64,000 nucleotides of DNA, taken from contig NCJL01000009.1 in NCBI GenBank assembly GCA_002278935.1, positions 62,001 through 126,000 on the forward strand, given 5' to 3'. This stretch comes from Gallionellales bacterium 39-52-133 (GTDB taxonomy: Bacteria > Pseudomonadota > Gammaproteobacteria > Burkholderiales > Gallionellaceae). Shown here in pieces: positions 1 to 8,720 of this stretch. The stretch's first letter is position 1. Every line of letters starts with the position of its first letter. The notes under the pieces are model-generated. The model saw only the letters and a program-made list of their open reading frames with translations, did not search any database and was not told the origin of the DNA. The translations under genes and the position numbers were made by a program.

Positions 1-1418
1 AAGAGTACGCCCATCGTCGCGCCACGCCCGGTGCCCACCATGATGGAGACAGGCGTTGCCAGCCCCAGCGCACAGGGACATGCAATGATCAGCACCGCGA
101 CAGCGTTGATCATGGCATGGGCCAATTGTGGTTCGGGTCCCCACAACCACCACACCACAAAAGTAATCAAAGCGGCCAGTACCACTATAGGAACGAAATA
201 GCCGGAGACAACATCAGCCAGCTTCTGGATTGGTGCGCGGGAGCGCTGGGCCTCCGCCACCATATGCACGATTTGCGCTAGTAGTGTTTCACTGCCTACT
301 TTTTCCGCCAGCATCAGCAGGCTGCCGGTGCCGTTTACTGTAGCACCAATGACCTTGGCTCCCTTACTTTTTTCCACTGGCACCGGTTCACCGGTGACCA
401 TGGATTCATCGATATGACTTGAGCCCTCTACCACCGTACCATCCACCGGCACTTTCTCGCCGGGACGAATGCGCAAGCGGTCGCCAGGCTGCACTTGATC
501 CAGCGGTATATCCTCTTCGCGGCCATCGTCACGCACAATGCGTGCAGTTTTTGGCGCTAGCCCAAGCAGCAATTTTATCGCGGCATTGGTCTGGCTGCGC
601 GCGCGCAATTCCAACACCTGCCCCAACAACACCAGCGCAACGATGACGGCGGATGCCTCAAAATAAACCGGCACCACACCCATGGCATTGAACACCGCGC
701 GCGGAAATATTCCGGGAGCCAATGCCGCCACCATGCTGTAACCCCATGCTACTGCCACACCGAGGCCAATAAGGGTGAACATATTTAAATTGCGCGTGAC
801 CAGCGATTGCCAACCGCGAACAAAAAAAGGCCATCCGCCCCACAACACCACCGGTGTGGCCAGCAGCATTTCCAGCAACTGCCGCATGCGCGGTTGCACG
901 ATTTCCGCTACGGCCCCATGCCAGAACTCCGCGCCCATGGCGCTGAACAGTACCGGAATGGCCAGCGCAGTGCTGACCCAGAAGCGCAGGGTCATGTTGC
1001 GCAACTCGGCATCATCCTCTTCCCCCGCTATGGTGCGCGGCTCCAGGGCCATACCGCACTTGGGGCAACTGCCGGGATGATCCTGCACGACTTCAGGGTG
1101 CATCGGGCAGGTATATTCTGTTTTAGATACGGGTGCAGGCATGCCTACAAGTTCCAGAGACATGCCGCACTTGGGGCAGGTGCCCGGTCCCTGTTGTCGC
1201 ACTTCGGGATGCATGGGACAGGTATAGGTGGCTGTCGTCGTAGTTGGAGTGGAGAGTTCAGGGGGCACCGCCTTGTCCTGATTCAGATATTGCTGCGGAT
1301 GGTCTCGAAATTTATGCTGACACTGTTCACTGCAGAACAGATAGGTATTGCTTTGATGAACATGCCGATACTTTGTGTCATCAGATACTGTCATGCCGCA
1401 CACCGGGTCGATAGCCAT
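1..1418 (-). CDS. Cu+/Ag+-translocating P1B-type ATPase (partial, C-terminus off the window)
   Basis: N-terminal 472 codons of a heavy-metal P-type ATPase that pumps Cu+ or Ag+ out of the cytoplasm; the reading frame runs off the left edge. The N-terminus has a YHS-like metal domain (DPVCGM, residues 4-9, with FCSEQC) and then two heavy-metal-binding repeats (YTCPMHPEV...CPKCGM) near residues 65-90 and 101-127, in place of a classical HMA domain. Transmembrane helices follow, then the actuator TGE motif (MVTGEP) and the ion-channel CPC motif in [11 protein letters not shown] close to the edge. The phosphorylation DKTG motif is not in the window. This architecture is typical of the CopA/SilP group. 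It is the last visible gene of the minus-strand copper cluster, 17 nt after the DUF5619-like gene. The family call is firm; the preferred ion is inferred from the neighbours. Confidence 0.95.
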   Translation of the reverse strand, partial: MAIDPVCGMTVSDDTKYRHVHQSNTYLFCSEQCQHKFRDHPQQYLNQDKAVPPELSTPTTTTATYTCPMHPEVRQQGPGTCPKCGMSLELVGMPAPVSKTEYTCPMHPEVVQDHPGSCPKCGMALEPRTIAGEEDDAELRNMTLRFWVSTALAIPVLFSAMGAEFWHGAVAEIVQPRMRQLLEMLLATPVVLWGGWPFFVRGWQSLVTRNLNMFTLIGLGVAVAWGYSMVAALAPGIFPRAVFNAMGVVPVYFEASAVIVALVLLGQVLELRARSQTNAAIKLLLGLAPKTARIVRDDGREEDIPLDQVQPGDRLRIRPGEKVPVDGTVVEGSSHIDESMVTGEPVPVEKSKGAKVIGATVNGTGSLLMLAEKVGSETLLAQIVHMVAEAQRSRAPIQKLADVVSGYFVPIVVLAALITFVVWWLWGPEPQLAHAMINAVAVLIIACPCALGLATPVSIMVGTGRGATMGVL

Positions 1419-1435
1419 CTCAGCCTCCTATATTT

Positions 1436-1741
1436 TTAAAGTCCTGTTGTGAAGACGAAAACAAATTCGCCGCTATTAATATTGACTGCCATATTTGCAC
1501 CATGACTTTCAGCGTAAGCCAGCCAGCCCGGTACATCGCCGGTGCATTCTTGAACTTCCGGATACCCCACATCATTTTTACCATCGTACCAGGCTAGCAG
1601 CATCGCATCTCCAGCTGCATTAACAGCTAAAGCATGGGCAGTGGCGTAATTCAAAACCACATCATAAAAGCTTACATTAATCTCCTGGATGCTTCCTTGC
1701 AGGTGCTCTGCCAAAGTGTAAGTGGTGCTGACGGTTTTCAT
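1436..1741 (-). CDS. Small DUF5619/AF1514-like protein
   Basis: Predicted 101-residue soluble protein with no signal peptide or membrane helix. The pattern (N-terminal KTVSTTYTLAEHL, central LLAWYDGK, then PGWLAYAESHGA and a C-terminal strand GEFVFVF) resembles the small AF1514/DUF5619 family, whose function I do not know. The start ATG overlaps the stop of the HD-GYP gene (ATGA type), so the two are probably translationally coupled. It lies directly upstream of the copper ATPase. The family assignment is from memory of sequence pattern only. Confidence 0.6.
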   Translation of the reverse strand: MKTVSTTYTLAEHLQGSIQEINVSFYDVVLNYATAHALAVNAAGDAMLLAWYDGKNDVGYPEVQECTGDVPGWLAYAESHGANMAVNINSGEFVFVFTTGL

Positions 1742-2520
1742 GTTTTTCTTCTGTTTATGCCAGCCTCAATTTCGACTGGCACCATCCCGCACTTCGCTTC
1801 CACCATCTCACGCAAGGTTTTTTCTTCGGCGCTGAATGCCTCCACCGCCAGAGGATCAAACTGTTTACCGCTCATGCGCAATATCTCCTCCTTCGCCGTA
1901 TCAAAAGACAGTCCCTTGCGGTATGGGCGGTCGGATGTGATTGCATCCAGTGTATCAATCACAGCAAACAATCTGGCCCACAACGGAATAGTTTCGCCTG
2001 CAAGTCCTCGTGGATAGCCACTACCATCAAAGCGCTCTTCATGACACAGCACAACCTCCGCAGCCAGCGCAAGATGCGGTACTCTTGCGAGAATGTGCTG
2101 ACCAGTTTCAGGATGCTGCCGCATGATTTCCCACTCTTCTTGCGTCAGAGAACCCTGTTTGAGCAGGATGGCATCCGGTGTTCCTATCTTGCCGATGTCA
2201 TGCAGCAGCGCGCCCCAATAGACCTGGCGCAACGTCATTTCATCGTCGCTAAAACGACGGGCCAGCACCATGGTATGGCAGGCGACACGCTTGGAATGCA
2301 AACCGGTCTCATGCTCGCGCGCATCCAGTGCTGCCGCTAGCGCTTCAGCCAATGACACGTAGGCCTTTTCGTGCGATTCCCATGCAGGTGGGCGTTCTGT
2401 TTTATCAAGGAAGCAGTTTTCACACAATGAGCCGTCTTTATCGTGCAAATACAATCCCGCAGAAACGCTTGTACCGCAGCTTCTGCAATTGCATGCGCTA
2501 GATGTCTCCTGCTCAGTCAT
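1738..2520 (-). CDS. HD-GYP domain c-di-GMP phosphodiesterase with N-terminal zinc-ribbon-like cysteines
   Basis: 260-residue cytoplasmic protein. The N-terminal ~30 residues carry a Cys cluster (CNCRSCG...CENC) that could bind zinc or copper. The remainder is an HD-GYP phosphodiesterase domain with HSKRVACH, the HD pair in LLHDIGKIG, HPETGQHI, HEERFDGSGYPRG and FAVIDTLDAITSDRPYRKG. HD-GYP enzymes hydrolyse c-di-GMP to pGpG/GMP, and all their main motifs are present. I placed the start at MTEQET (2520). The open frame extends to 2637, but that part overlaps the upstream gene and has no family-like sequence. The chosen start overlaps the upstream stop by 8 nt and the gene overlaps the downstream start by 4 nt. 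A second-messenger enzyme inside a copper operon is unusual. Confidence 0.85.
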   Translation of the reverse strand: MTEQETSSACNCRSCGTSVSAGLYLHDKDGSLCENCFLDKTERPPAWESHEKAYVSLAEALAAALDAREHETGLHSKRVACHTMVLARRFSDDEMTLRQVYWGALLHDIGKIGTPDAILLKQGSLTQEEWEIMRQHPETGQHILARVPHLALAAEVVLCHEERFDGSGYPRGLAGETIPLWARLFAVIDTLDAITSDRPYRKGLSFDTAKEEILRMSGKQFDPLAVEAFSAEEKTLREMVEAKCGMVPVEIEAGINRRKT

Positions 2521-2893
2521 GAATATGCCACTGGTTAATTTTTCTCGACTTCCCGCTACCGCCATACGCTGAAGGAGGCCGATTGCAACATGCGCCGCCG
2601 CTTGAACATGCATTGGCTTGTGCATTTTCATCCACATAGCTATACCAGCCAGATTTAATCCGCCACCAAAAATCAGCTTTCAACTCAATATCGCGAATAC
2701 CTATAAAGGAGGCGTCATAGCTGATGCGCAAACGTCCATGTTGGTCTATATTGGCCTCATGGATAGGTTCGATATCAAGGAGCTTGATCGCCGCATCCTG
2801 CCATTTTTCCCCGGTAGAATGTGCCAGCGGAATATTTCGAGTGACATCGAAGGCAAGCTTGCCTGTCTCTGTGTTGTTCGGTTTATCAGTCAT
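2513..2893 (-). CDS. Small protein of unknown function in the copper operon, possible HMA-like fold
   Basis: Predicted 126-residue protein with a good ribosome site (GAGGAG, about 11 nt before ATG). Residues ~15-65 read like a beta-alpha-beta-beta unit (FDVTRNIPLAHS..KWQDAAIKLLDI......GRLRISYDASFIGIRDIE). That periodicity recalls HMA/ferredoxin-like metal-binding domains, but the CxxC motif is missing. The C-terminal part contains a WWRIKSGWYSYVDENA segment and a Cys-containing tail (ACSSGGACCNRPPS). The stop overlaps the HD-GYP start, and the gene sits 20 nt after the multicopper oxidase stop, so it is part of the same transcript. I do not recognise a named family. The metal-related role is inferred from context. 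Confidence 0.65.
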   Translation of the reverse strand: MTDKPNNTETGKLAFDVTRNIPLAHSTGEKWQDAAIKLLDIEPIHEANIDQHGRLRISYDASFIGIRDIELKADFWWRIKSGWYSYVDENAQANACSSGGACCNRPPSAYGGSGKSRKINQWHIHD

Positions 2894-2913
2894 GTTGTTT
2901 TTACTCCTCGGGC

Positions 2914-4500
2914 TTACGCCTTAATCTGGAAATTCCGCATCATGCCCATGTCTTCATGTTCCAGGTTATGGCAGTGATAAACAAACAGACCCGGATAATT
3001 GTTGAAACGTAGCAGCAACTGAACGCGCTCACCTGGCATCACCAGTACCGTATCTTTCCAGCCCTCATCCACAAAACCTGCACTCAGGCTGCTCCACCCA
3101 GACATCGCAGCGGGATGGACACTGCGCTCAAGAATTCGATACTGCACGCCATGCACATGTATGGGATGCGGCATGCCTCCCATCATGCCCATCGTGGCTT
3201 CATTTTCAAGCTGCCACACCTCGGTCGTGCCCAGTTTTACAATTTCATCATCCGCGACTTCTTCCATCTCGAATACGCGGCCATTCAGACCCCATTGCAT
3301 GCGACCCGCTGTGACGCTGAATATTCTGGGCGATTTGAAATTTCCAGCTTGCTGTGGCGTCACCGCTGCGATAATACTTAAGCGCTCGGGCAACTTTTCT
3401 GCTTGCGCAACGCCTTTTCCCACCTTTACTTTCAACACGGAAAATTCAGCACCATTAGCCAGACCGCTTCCACCGCCGCCCATCATGCCCCCCATCATTC
3501 CGCCTCCCATCATCCCCCCACCGCCGGACACGGGGAAAGACAGGCTGCGCAGGGTCAGCTCTTCCCCTGCCTTGCGGCTGGAGAAATCAACCCACAATTC
3601 GATACGCTCAGCCGGGGCAAGGGTGACATAGGGTCGGCTGACCGGTGCAGCGAGCAAACCGCCGTCGGTACCGATCACGGTAAACGGCGAGCCATCGTCC
3701 CAGGCAAGTTTATAGATACGTGAATTGGAGCCATTCAGAAAACGCAGGCGATAAGGCTTGCGTTCGGCTGTCAGCGTGTAGTCCGGATGGCCATTGACCA
3801 AAATCTGGTCTCCGGTAAAGCCGTTCATCCGCCCCATCATGCCACCCATGCCTTGTCCGCCGCCTGTATATCGCAACTGGTTATCGCGGGTGAAACTGCG
3901 ATCCTGGATCACCAGCGCCACATCGCGTTCACCATCCGGCAATTTCAGTGCGCGCTCTTCATCGTCTGTCACGATAAAGAGCCCGGCCAGCCCGCCATAG
4001 ACCTGCTCGCCGGTGTGTCCATGCGGATGCGGATGGAACCAGTAGGTGCCCGCACGGTTGCCCACTTCGAATTCATACAGATATTTCCCACCTGGCGGAA
4101 TCGCATAGCGTGGATGGCCGTCCATCACCTCTGGTACGATCAGGCCATGCCAGTGCACAACACTGGCCTGCGGCAGATCGTTGTAAAAATGTATGCGAAT
4201 TTTAGTGCCTTTGTGCACGCGGATAATCGGCCCCAGATAACTTTCCGGCAAAGTTGTTACAGCATGAGCATCACCTTTCATCACCTTTGCCTGATAGCGC
4301 CAGACGCTGGTGGGACGACCTGACCAGATGCCAACCTGGTCAGGAGCAGCACGTAATTCAATTTCCAGATCCGGCTTGAAGCCGCTTGCTGTCGTTGTCT
4401 TGTCTGCCGCCAGTGCGATGCCAGGAACGGCACCTATCAGTGCCGTTCCGCCCAGCAAGCCCAGAAAATAACGGCGTCCTGTATGCGTTATTGTTGTCAT
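2914..4500 (-). CDS. Periplasmic multicopper oxidase, CueO-like, with Met-rich insert
   Basis: 528-residue multicopper oxidase that probably oxidises Cu+ to less toxic Cu2+ in the periplasm. The N-terminus has a twin-arginine signal (GRRYFLGLLGG, residues 8-18) followed by a hydrophobic stretch ending AALAADK-like. All four copper-ligand blocks are visible: HWHG (116-119), WFHPHPHGH, HPIHVHG and the C-terminal HCHNLEHEDMGMM. A Met/Gly-rich loop (GGGMMGGGMMGGMMGGGG) lies in the middle of the protein, as in CueO, where such a loop binds Cu+. The stop of the preceding Spy-like gene is 1 nt from this start, so the pair is tightly coupled. It is distinct from the PcoA-type oxidase at 8721-10394. 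Confidence 0.93.
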   Translation of the reverse strand: MTTITHTGRRYFLGLLGGTALIGAVPGIALAADKTTTASGFKPDLEIELRAAPDQVGIWSGRPTSVWRYQAKVMKGDAHAVTTLPESYLGPIIRVHKGTKIRIHFYNDLPQASVVHWHGLIVPEVMDGHPRYAIPPGGKYLYEFEVGNRAGTYWFHPHPHGHTGEQVYGGLAGLFIVTDDEERALKLPDGERDVALVIQDRSFTRDNQLRYTGGGQGMGGMMGRMNGFTGDQILVNGHPDYTLTAERKPYRLRFLNGSNSRIYKLAWDDGSPFTVIGTDGGLLAAPVSRPYVTLAPAERIELWVDFSSRKAGEELTLRSLSFPVSGGGGMMGGGMMGGMMGGGGSGLANGAEFSVLKVKVGKGVAQAEKLPERLSIIAAVTPQQAGNFKSPRIFSVTAGRMQWGLNGRVFEMEEVADDEIVKLGTTEVWQLENEATMGMMGGMPHPIHVHGVQYRILERSVHPAAMSGWSSLSAGFVDEGWKDTVLVMPGERVQLLLRFNNYPGLFVYHCHNLEHEDMGMMRNFQIKA

Positions 4501-4501
4501 G

Positions 4502-5104
4502 TCATTGCCCCCTCATCCAGCCTTGGCCATGCCAGGCACGCGCCACTTCCTGACGCTGATTATCGGTCAACAGACCATCCATTTTTTGTTGCATCTCAAT
4601 CGCAGCATCCATCTGCTGACGTTGCAGGTCTGACAATGCTTTTACGCCAGCCCGAATGGCATTCCAGTCGCGTTTATCGCTTGCATACAGGCTATCCAGA
4701 CGAGACTGCAGTTCTCTGCTCTGTTGCCGTAAATTGAGCTGGGCTTTTTCAGCTTCGCTTTGCAATGGGCCGATTTTTTTAGCCTGCTCCTGCGTCAGAT
4801 TTCGCGGCCAACCTGGCATCATGCCGTCAGCATCTCCAGACTGGCCATATCTGCCCATGAACCCGTGCGAATTGCCCATACCCCAGCCATAGCCAGTCTC
4901 TGCCCCGCCCATCATGCCTGGCCCGTAACCACGCCAATTCGATGCACCCTCTTCGCTGTAGTTCCCCTGCCATCCACCCATGTGTCCCCAGCCAAAGCCC
5001 GGCCCGTAACTTCTACCGCCATAGCCGTGTCCAAATGCGAGCAAACCGGTAACAATAACAAGCACCAGCCATAAGGCGATCCAGAATCCAGTTTTATTTT
5101 TCAT
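4502..5104 (-). CDS. Spy/CpxP/ZraP-like periplasmic metal-stress protein
   Basis: 200 residues. An N-terminal hydrophobic helix (WIALWLVLVIVTGLLAFGHGYG) acts as signal or anchor. A Gly/Tyr/Met-rich stretch follows (GYGPGMMGGAETGYGWGMG), then an alpha-helical C-terminal half (LTQEQAKKIGPLQSEAEKAQ...RDLQRQQMDAAIEMQQKMDGLLT). That layout matches LTXXQ-motif proteins such as Spy, CpxP and ZraP, which act as periplasmic chaperones or metal-binding sensors. The start has AAAGG about 7 nt upstream. It is followed after 1 nt by the multicopper oxidase. The Met-rich segment suggests copper binding, which is inference. Confidence 0.8.
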   Translation of the reverse strand: MKNKTGFWIALWLVLVIVTGLLAFGHGYGGRSYGPGFGWGHMGGWQGNYSEEGASNWRGYGPGMMGGAETGYGWGMGNSHGFMGRYGQSGDADGMMPGWPRNLTQEQAKKIGPLQSEAEKAQLNLRQQSRELQSRLDSLYASDKRDWNAIRAGVKALSDLQRQQMDAAIEMQQKMDGLLTDNQRQEVARAWHGQGWMRGQ

Positions 5105-5168
5105 CGTGCTGCCTTTCTTGCGTCAACCTGCATTAGACCGTGGCACATATGCCTCACGGACTGCCTGA

Positions 5169-5396
5169 CTAGTGACCCAGGTCACTCTTGCGCTTCTGGA
5201 ATTCCTGTTCATTTATTTCTCCGCGTGCATAACGTTCCTTCAGGATATCCAGCGACTTGTTGCCTCCTGCAGAATGGGAGGAGTTGGTCACCCACTTCAC
5301 CAGCATCACAATGCCGAAAATAATCAGCACCCACCACAAGGCCATAAATACTCCGCCAAATCCATATCCGCCTGCCATGCCATATCCGCCCATCAT
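5169..5396 (-). CDS. Small membrane protein with SHOCT domain
   Basis: 75 residues: a Gly/Met-rich N-terminus (MMGGYGMAGGYGFGG), one transmembrane helix (VFMALWWVLIIFGIVMLVKWV) and a C-terminal SHOCT motif (LDILKERYARGEINEQEFQKRKSDL). SHOCT is a short oligomerisation-type domain found at the end of many membrane proteins. The first of two tandem ATGs is preceded by AGGAG at a good distance. Such small proteins are frequent in proteobacterial copper clusters, but their function is not established. It lies between two Spy-like genes. Confidence 0.85.
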   Translation of the reverse strand: MMGGYGMAGGYGFGGVFMALWWVLIIFGIVMLVKWVTNSSHSAGGNKSLDILKERYARGEINEQEFQKRKSDLGH

Positions 5397-5486
5397 GATG
5401 TTCTCCTGAGAATTTGTTTTGTTTGGGGACTGTCACCTGCATCAGCAAATAACAGTCTGATTTTTACTGCCTGATTACAACTACAC

Positions 5487-6086
5487 TTAATAACCCATCA
5501 TGCCCCTGCCAAAATTACGACGCAGTTGTTCTTTCTGCTCTTTGGTTAACAATGCATTCATCTTGTTTTCCGCTTCAGTGTGAATTTCCAGCATCTGACG
5601 CTGATAATCTGACATTTTGCTGTAGGTCTTCCCCATCATTGCAGGGTCACGCTGATCTGAGCCATACATGTCACCCAGTTTTTCCTGTTCTTCCCACATC
5701 TGGCGCATAAGCGTGCGGTGCTTTTTTTGCATCTCTGTTTGGATCTTTTCCATTTGCGCGGTCTGCGCATCGGTCAGGTCCAGCATATACATCGGCCCCA
5801 TGCCCACGCCCCAGCCACCACCCATGCCCCCCATGCCCATGCCATAACCGCCACCCATCCCACCGCCCATCATGCCCGGACCGTAACCACCACCCTGGTT
5901 CATACCATAACCCGGGCCATAGCCACCTCCCATCATGCCAGGTCCGTAGCCTTGTCCGCCACGTTGCCCCTGCATCATCTGCTGATTTGGTGTTCTGGGT
6001 TCTGCGGCGGTAGCGGCTACAGATGCGCCGATCAAGCTTGCAGCTACAAGGGAGGATGCTAGTAAAGATTTCATTGACTGGTTCAT
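5487..6086 (-). CDS. Spy/CpxP-like periplasmic protein with Gly/Met-rich repeats
   Basis: 199 residues with a Sec signal peptide (MNQSMKSLLASSLVAASLIGASVAATA, cleavage likely after ATA). A low-complexity domain of about 60 residues is built from GYGPGMMGGG-type repeats. The helical C-terminal domain has the LTXXQ-like signature twice (LDLTDAQTAQMEKIQ, LLTKEQKEQLRR). AAGGAG precedes the ATG. The low-complexity motif resembles those in the SHOCT protein and the other Spy-like protein of this operon, which points to shared metal binding or intragenic repeat spread. A periplasmic copper-buffer role is inferred. Confidence 0.82.
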   Translation of the reverse strand: MNQSMKSLLASSLVAASLIGASVAATAAEPRTPNQQMMQGQRGGQGYGPGMMGGGYGPGYGMNQGGGYGPGMMGGGMGGGYGMGMGGMGGGWGVGMGPMYMLDLTDAQTAQMEKIQTEMQKKHRTLMRQMWEEQEKLGDMYGSDQRDPAMMGKTYSKMSDYQRQMLEIHTEAENKMNALLTKEQKEQLRRNFGRGMMGY

Positions 6087-6209
6087 TTGAAGCTCCTTTT
6101 CTTTAACTACATTAAAAAAATTAAAAAAATGAATAAAACTTCTTGCGCATCATTGAGTAAGGTCTTGTATATTTCTTGACGCCAATTGCAGCATGACCTG
6201 ATTGCTTTA

Positions 6210-7196
6210 TTACTTCACCACCGCAATCTGGTGTCCTTCACCTGCTGGTAAAACAATCGTGCCGGTAACAGTAAAAGATTTTTGATCTACGACCCATATC
6301 AAGGGCTCCTTACTGCTGGAAACGTAGACTTTTCCGGTGCCCGGAATTTTATCGAGATGGTAGGGCTCGGGACTGAGTGTGAGATTTCGTTGTTCACCAG
6401 TGCGTGTATTCAGCGCCACCAGTTTGTCATCAGCACGGCTGCTGACAAACAGAGTGATACCATCATCACCTACATCCAGGCCATGCACACGCTTTCCAAT
6501 CTTGTAGTTTTTTTCAACCTTGCCGGATTGCAACGAAACTACAGATACGGTTCCTGCACGGTCATTGGAAACATATATCGTTTTTTCATCGGGTGAAAAC
6601 ACAATATGCTCCGGTGATGGACCCGCTTCCAGAGTACGAATCACTTCCCATTTGGCAACGTCTATTTCGCTGATGGTGGCATTGCCGGTGTTGCTCACAT
6701 AGGCATGTTTTCCATCTTTAGTCACCACTGTGTAGTTGGGTGAGGGGCCGGTTTTGATGGTCTTGAATACTTTATTGTTGTCCAGGTCCACGACGCTGAT
6801 TCCACCTCTGGTCGGATGGGTGGAGATTACAAATTTACCGTCAGGTGTAATGGCCTCATGATGTGTCCACCCTGACACGGGAATTTCTGACATGATATGG
6901 CCATGCTGGGGATGAACAACATACAATTTGCTATTGGGTGTATCAACTGGAGAACCTGCAGGAACAGGTGTTTCCTTCAAACTTCCGGCAATTAGATATT
7001 CACCGTCGGGTGTCGCCACCAATCCGTGCGGATTTTCTACGCCGGGGTAGCGTTTGATGATCTTGGAGTTTGCTGAATCAACAGCGATGACTTCGTTGCC
7101 AGAACCGAGTGGGATGTATGCGATAGGAGCGGCAAAAGAAAAAGACATGCCCCCCAAAAAAAACAAGCTCATTATAAAATAATTTAAGGGATTCAT
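6210..7196 (-). CDS. Periplasmic YVTN/YncE-type beta-propeller protein
   Basis: 328 residues. A signal peptide (NYFIMSLFFLGGMSFSFA) is followed by repeated blades of the type VVDLDNNKVFKTIKTGPSPNYTVVTKDGKHAYVSNTG-like units, with DGE/DGK turns every ~42 residues, as in YncE and YVTN beta-propellers. Such proteins are exported, and their biochemical role is usually unknown. In copper clusters they may bind the metal or act with the cytochrome. I chose the ATG at 7196, which has AGAGG about 8 nt upstream; a GTG at 7205 is in frame and would add three residues. It is 172 nt downstream of the cytochrome gene and may have its own promoter. Confidence 0.85.
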   Translation of the reverse strand: MNPLNYFIMSLFFLGGMSFSFAAPIAYIPLGSGNEVIAVDSANSKIIKRYPGVENPHGLVATPDGEYLIAGSLKETPVPAGSPVDTPNSKLYVVHPQHGHIMSEIPVSGWTHHEAITPDGKFVISTHPTRGGISVVDLDNNKVFKTIKTGPSPNYTVVTKDGKHAYVSNTGNATISEIDVAKWEVIRTLEAGPSPEHIVFSPDEKTIYVSNDRAGTVSVVSLQSGKVEKNYKIGKRVHGLDVGDDGITLFVSSRADDKLVALNTRTGEQRNLTLSPEPYHLDKIPGTGKVYVSSSKEPLIWVVDQKSFTVTGTIVLPAGEGHQIAVVK

Positions 7197-7368
7197 TTTC
7201 CGCACCTCTGCTTATCAAAAAATGTTGATTAAAAGGCCAGTTTGTTAATCTGGGGGTTGGCGTTAAGAACCTGCTTTTGGCAAGCGCAAAACGCTACAAG
7301 AAAACGTTACAAATAACTATAGGGAAAATCCTTAATCCCATAATAAAACCATCTTTAAAACATTGTCA

Positions 7369-7716
7369 TCAGGGTACTTGAAACTTTTTACGCATAAACT
7401 TTAACACCTCTTTTAAATCTGATTCTGTCAGTGCCGGATCACCACCACGAGGAGGCATTGCCATGGATGAATCTGTGCTTTGATATCCGTTTTGCATACG
7501 ACTCAGCAAAATCGAGTCATCCTGATAAAGCCCCGCACCTTTTTTTGTGAGATCCGATACGCCCGGCATATCTCCGGTACCATCGCTACCATGGCAAACG
7601 AGACACGTCCGGAAATAAATAGTTTTTCCTGTATCAGCATCACTTGCATAAGCCGATAATATACTTGCCCCCGCGACAACTCCGCTCAAGCAGGCCAATA
7701 ACAGAGTCTTATACAT
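7369..7716 (-). CDS. Small periplasmic c-type cytochrome
   Basis: 115 residues with a Sec signal (LLLACLSGVVAGASILSAYA). It has a single haem c attachment site CLVCH and a probable distal Met ligand in the segment SSMAMPPRGG, followed by a terminal helix (LTESDLKEVLKFMRKKF). This is a class I, cytochrome c553/cbb3-subunit-III-like fold. It probably accepts or donates electrons in the periplasm; a link to Cu+ oxidation by the adjacent CopA/CopB proteins is inferred from position. AAAGG precedes the start. The 60-nt gap to copB supports cotranscription. Confidence 0.88.
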   Translation of the reverse strand: MYKTLLLACLSGVVAGASILSAYASDADTGKTIYFRTCLVCHGSDGTGDMPGVSDLTKKGAGLYQDDSILLSRMQNGYQSTDSSMAMPPRGGDPALTESDLKEVLKFMRKKFQVP

Positions 7717-7776
7717 ATCAGTTACCTTTAAGCAGCTTAATGATTTGATGCATAACTAGCGAGCAAGTCTGGACGC

Positions 7777-8688
7777 TTAAAACCACATCCGCAAGCCCGC
7801 CACCACATTTGCCTCATGGGTATTTCCGCCTGCTGCAGTTGCGTAATCTGCCGTTTCGCCGAACTTGCTGATCCAGTCCATGCCGATATAGGGTGCAAAT
7901 TCACGCCGTATTTCATAACGCAAGCGCAAGCCGGTAACGACACTGTTCAGACCCGAACCGATACCGCGCTCTGCATCCTTCATACCGTAAAAGCTGGCTT
8001 CCACACGTGGTTGCAGTATCAGTTTTTGGGTCAGCAGCAATTCATATTCACCGCTTAGCCTTAAGGCGGTACGCCCCTGATCGCCTGCGTAAACGGTGGC
8101 ATCCACCTCAAACCAATAGGGCGCCAGACCTTGCACACCGGCTGCCAGCCAGTTACGGCTTGGATCTATACCGCTATCGTTGCGTACTCCCACTTGCGCA
8201 TCCCAGAAGGTGCTTATCGCATGGCTCCACAATAGCTCGGTCCTCGCTTCATGAATTTTTCCCTCGGCAACTTCACCTTCGGCTTTAACAACCAATTTGT
8301 CGTAATCCTTGCCTATCCAGCCTTGCATATCATAGGCACTGAAATAAGTGTCACCTTTGGTTTTTACGCGTTCAATACGATTGATCATCAAGCCGGCCCT
8401 GACATGCTCATCTGCCATGACTGGCCTGGCTATCGGTCCAAAATCGTAACCGCCGGAATAGGCATGCGGGTCTCTTGCATTCGCCGGGGCGAACCCGCCC
8501 TGCATTTTCGGCGCGTCCGCACCACCACTCATGTCCATACCGGCCATACTGTCAGTTGCTGCCACTTTCACCTGATTCATCTGACTGTGATCCATTCCGC
8601 TCATATCATCAGCAGCAAATGCATATTGTCCCCATACTGCGGCGAGACTTAATGTAATTACGGTCATTTTTTTAAGTTTAAATATCAT
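7777..8688 (-). CDS. copB: Copper resistance protein B (outer-membrane CopB/PcoB)
   Basis: 303 residues. It has a signal peptide (MIFKLKKMTVITLSLAAVWGQYAFA), a Met/His-rich N-terminal region (DDMSGMDHSQMNQ, DSMAGMDMSGG) that would bind copper, and a C-terminal PF05275-like beta-barrel (DYDKLVVKAEGE, ARTELLWSHAISTFWDAQVGVR, terminal GLRMWF ending in Phe as in outer-membrane barrels). PcoB/CopB works with the PcoA/CopA oxidase to sequester or export copper. GGAG stands about 8 nt before the ATG at 8688. The frame is open further upstream to 8790, but that part overlaps copA and lacks family sequence. It lies 32 nt downstream of copA. Confidence 0.94.
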   Translation of the reverse strand: MIFKLKKMTVITLSLAAVWGQYAFAADDMSGMDHSQMNQVKVAATDSMAGMDMSGGADAPKMQGGFAPANARDPHAYSGGYDFGPIARPVMADEHVRAGLMINRIERVKTKGDTYFSAYDMQGWIGKDYDKLVVKAEGEVAEGKIHEARTELLWSHAISTFWDAQVGVRNDSGIDPSRNWLAAGVQGLAPYWFEVDATVYAGDQGRTALRLSGEYELLLTQKLILQPRVEASFYGMKDAERGIGSGLNSVVTGLRLRYEIRREFAPYIGMDWISKFGETADYATAAGGNTHEANVVAGLRMWF

Positions 8689-8720
8689 CTTGTGTTCTCC
8701 AAAATTTGATCGGGAAATAC

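Noticed and set aside
807..1439. Plus-strand frame opposite the copper ATPase
   Set aside because: The minus strand encodes intact YHS, CPMHPE and CPC motifs, so the plus frame is a shadow.
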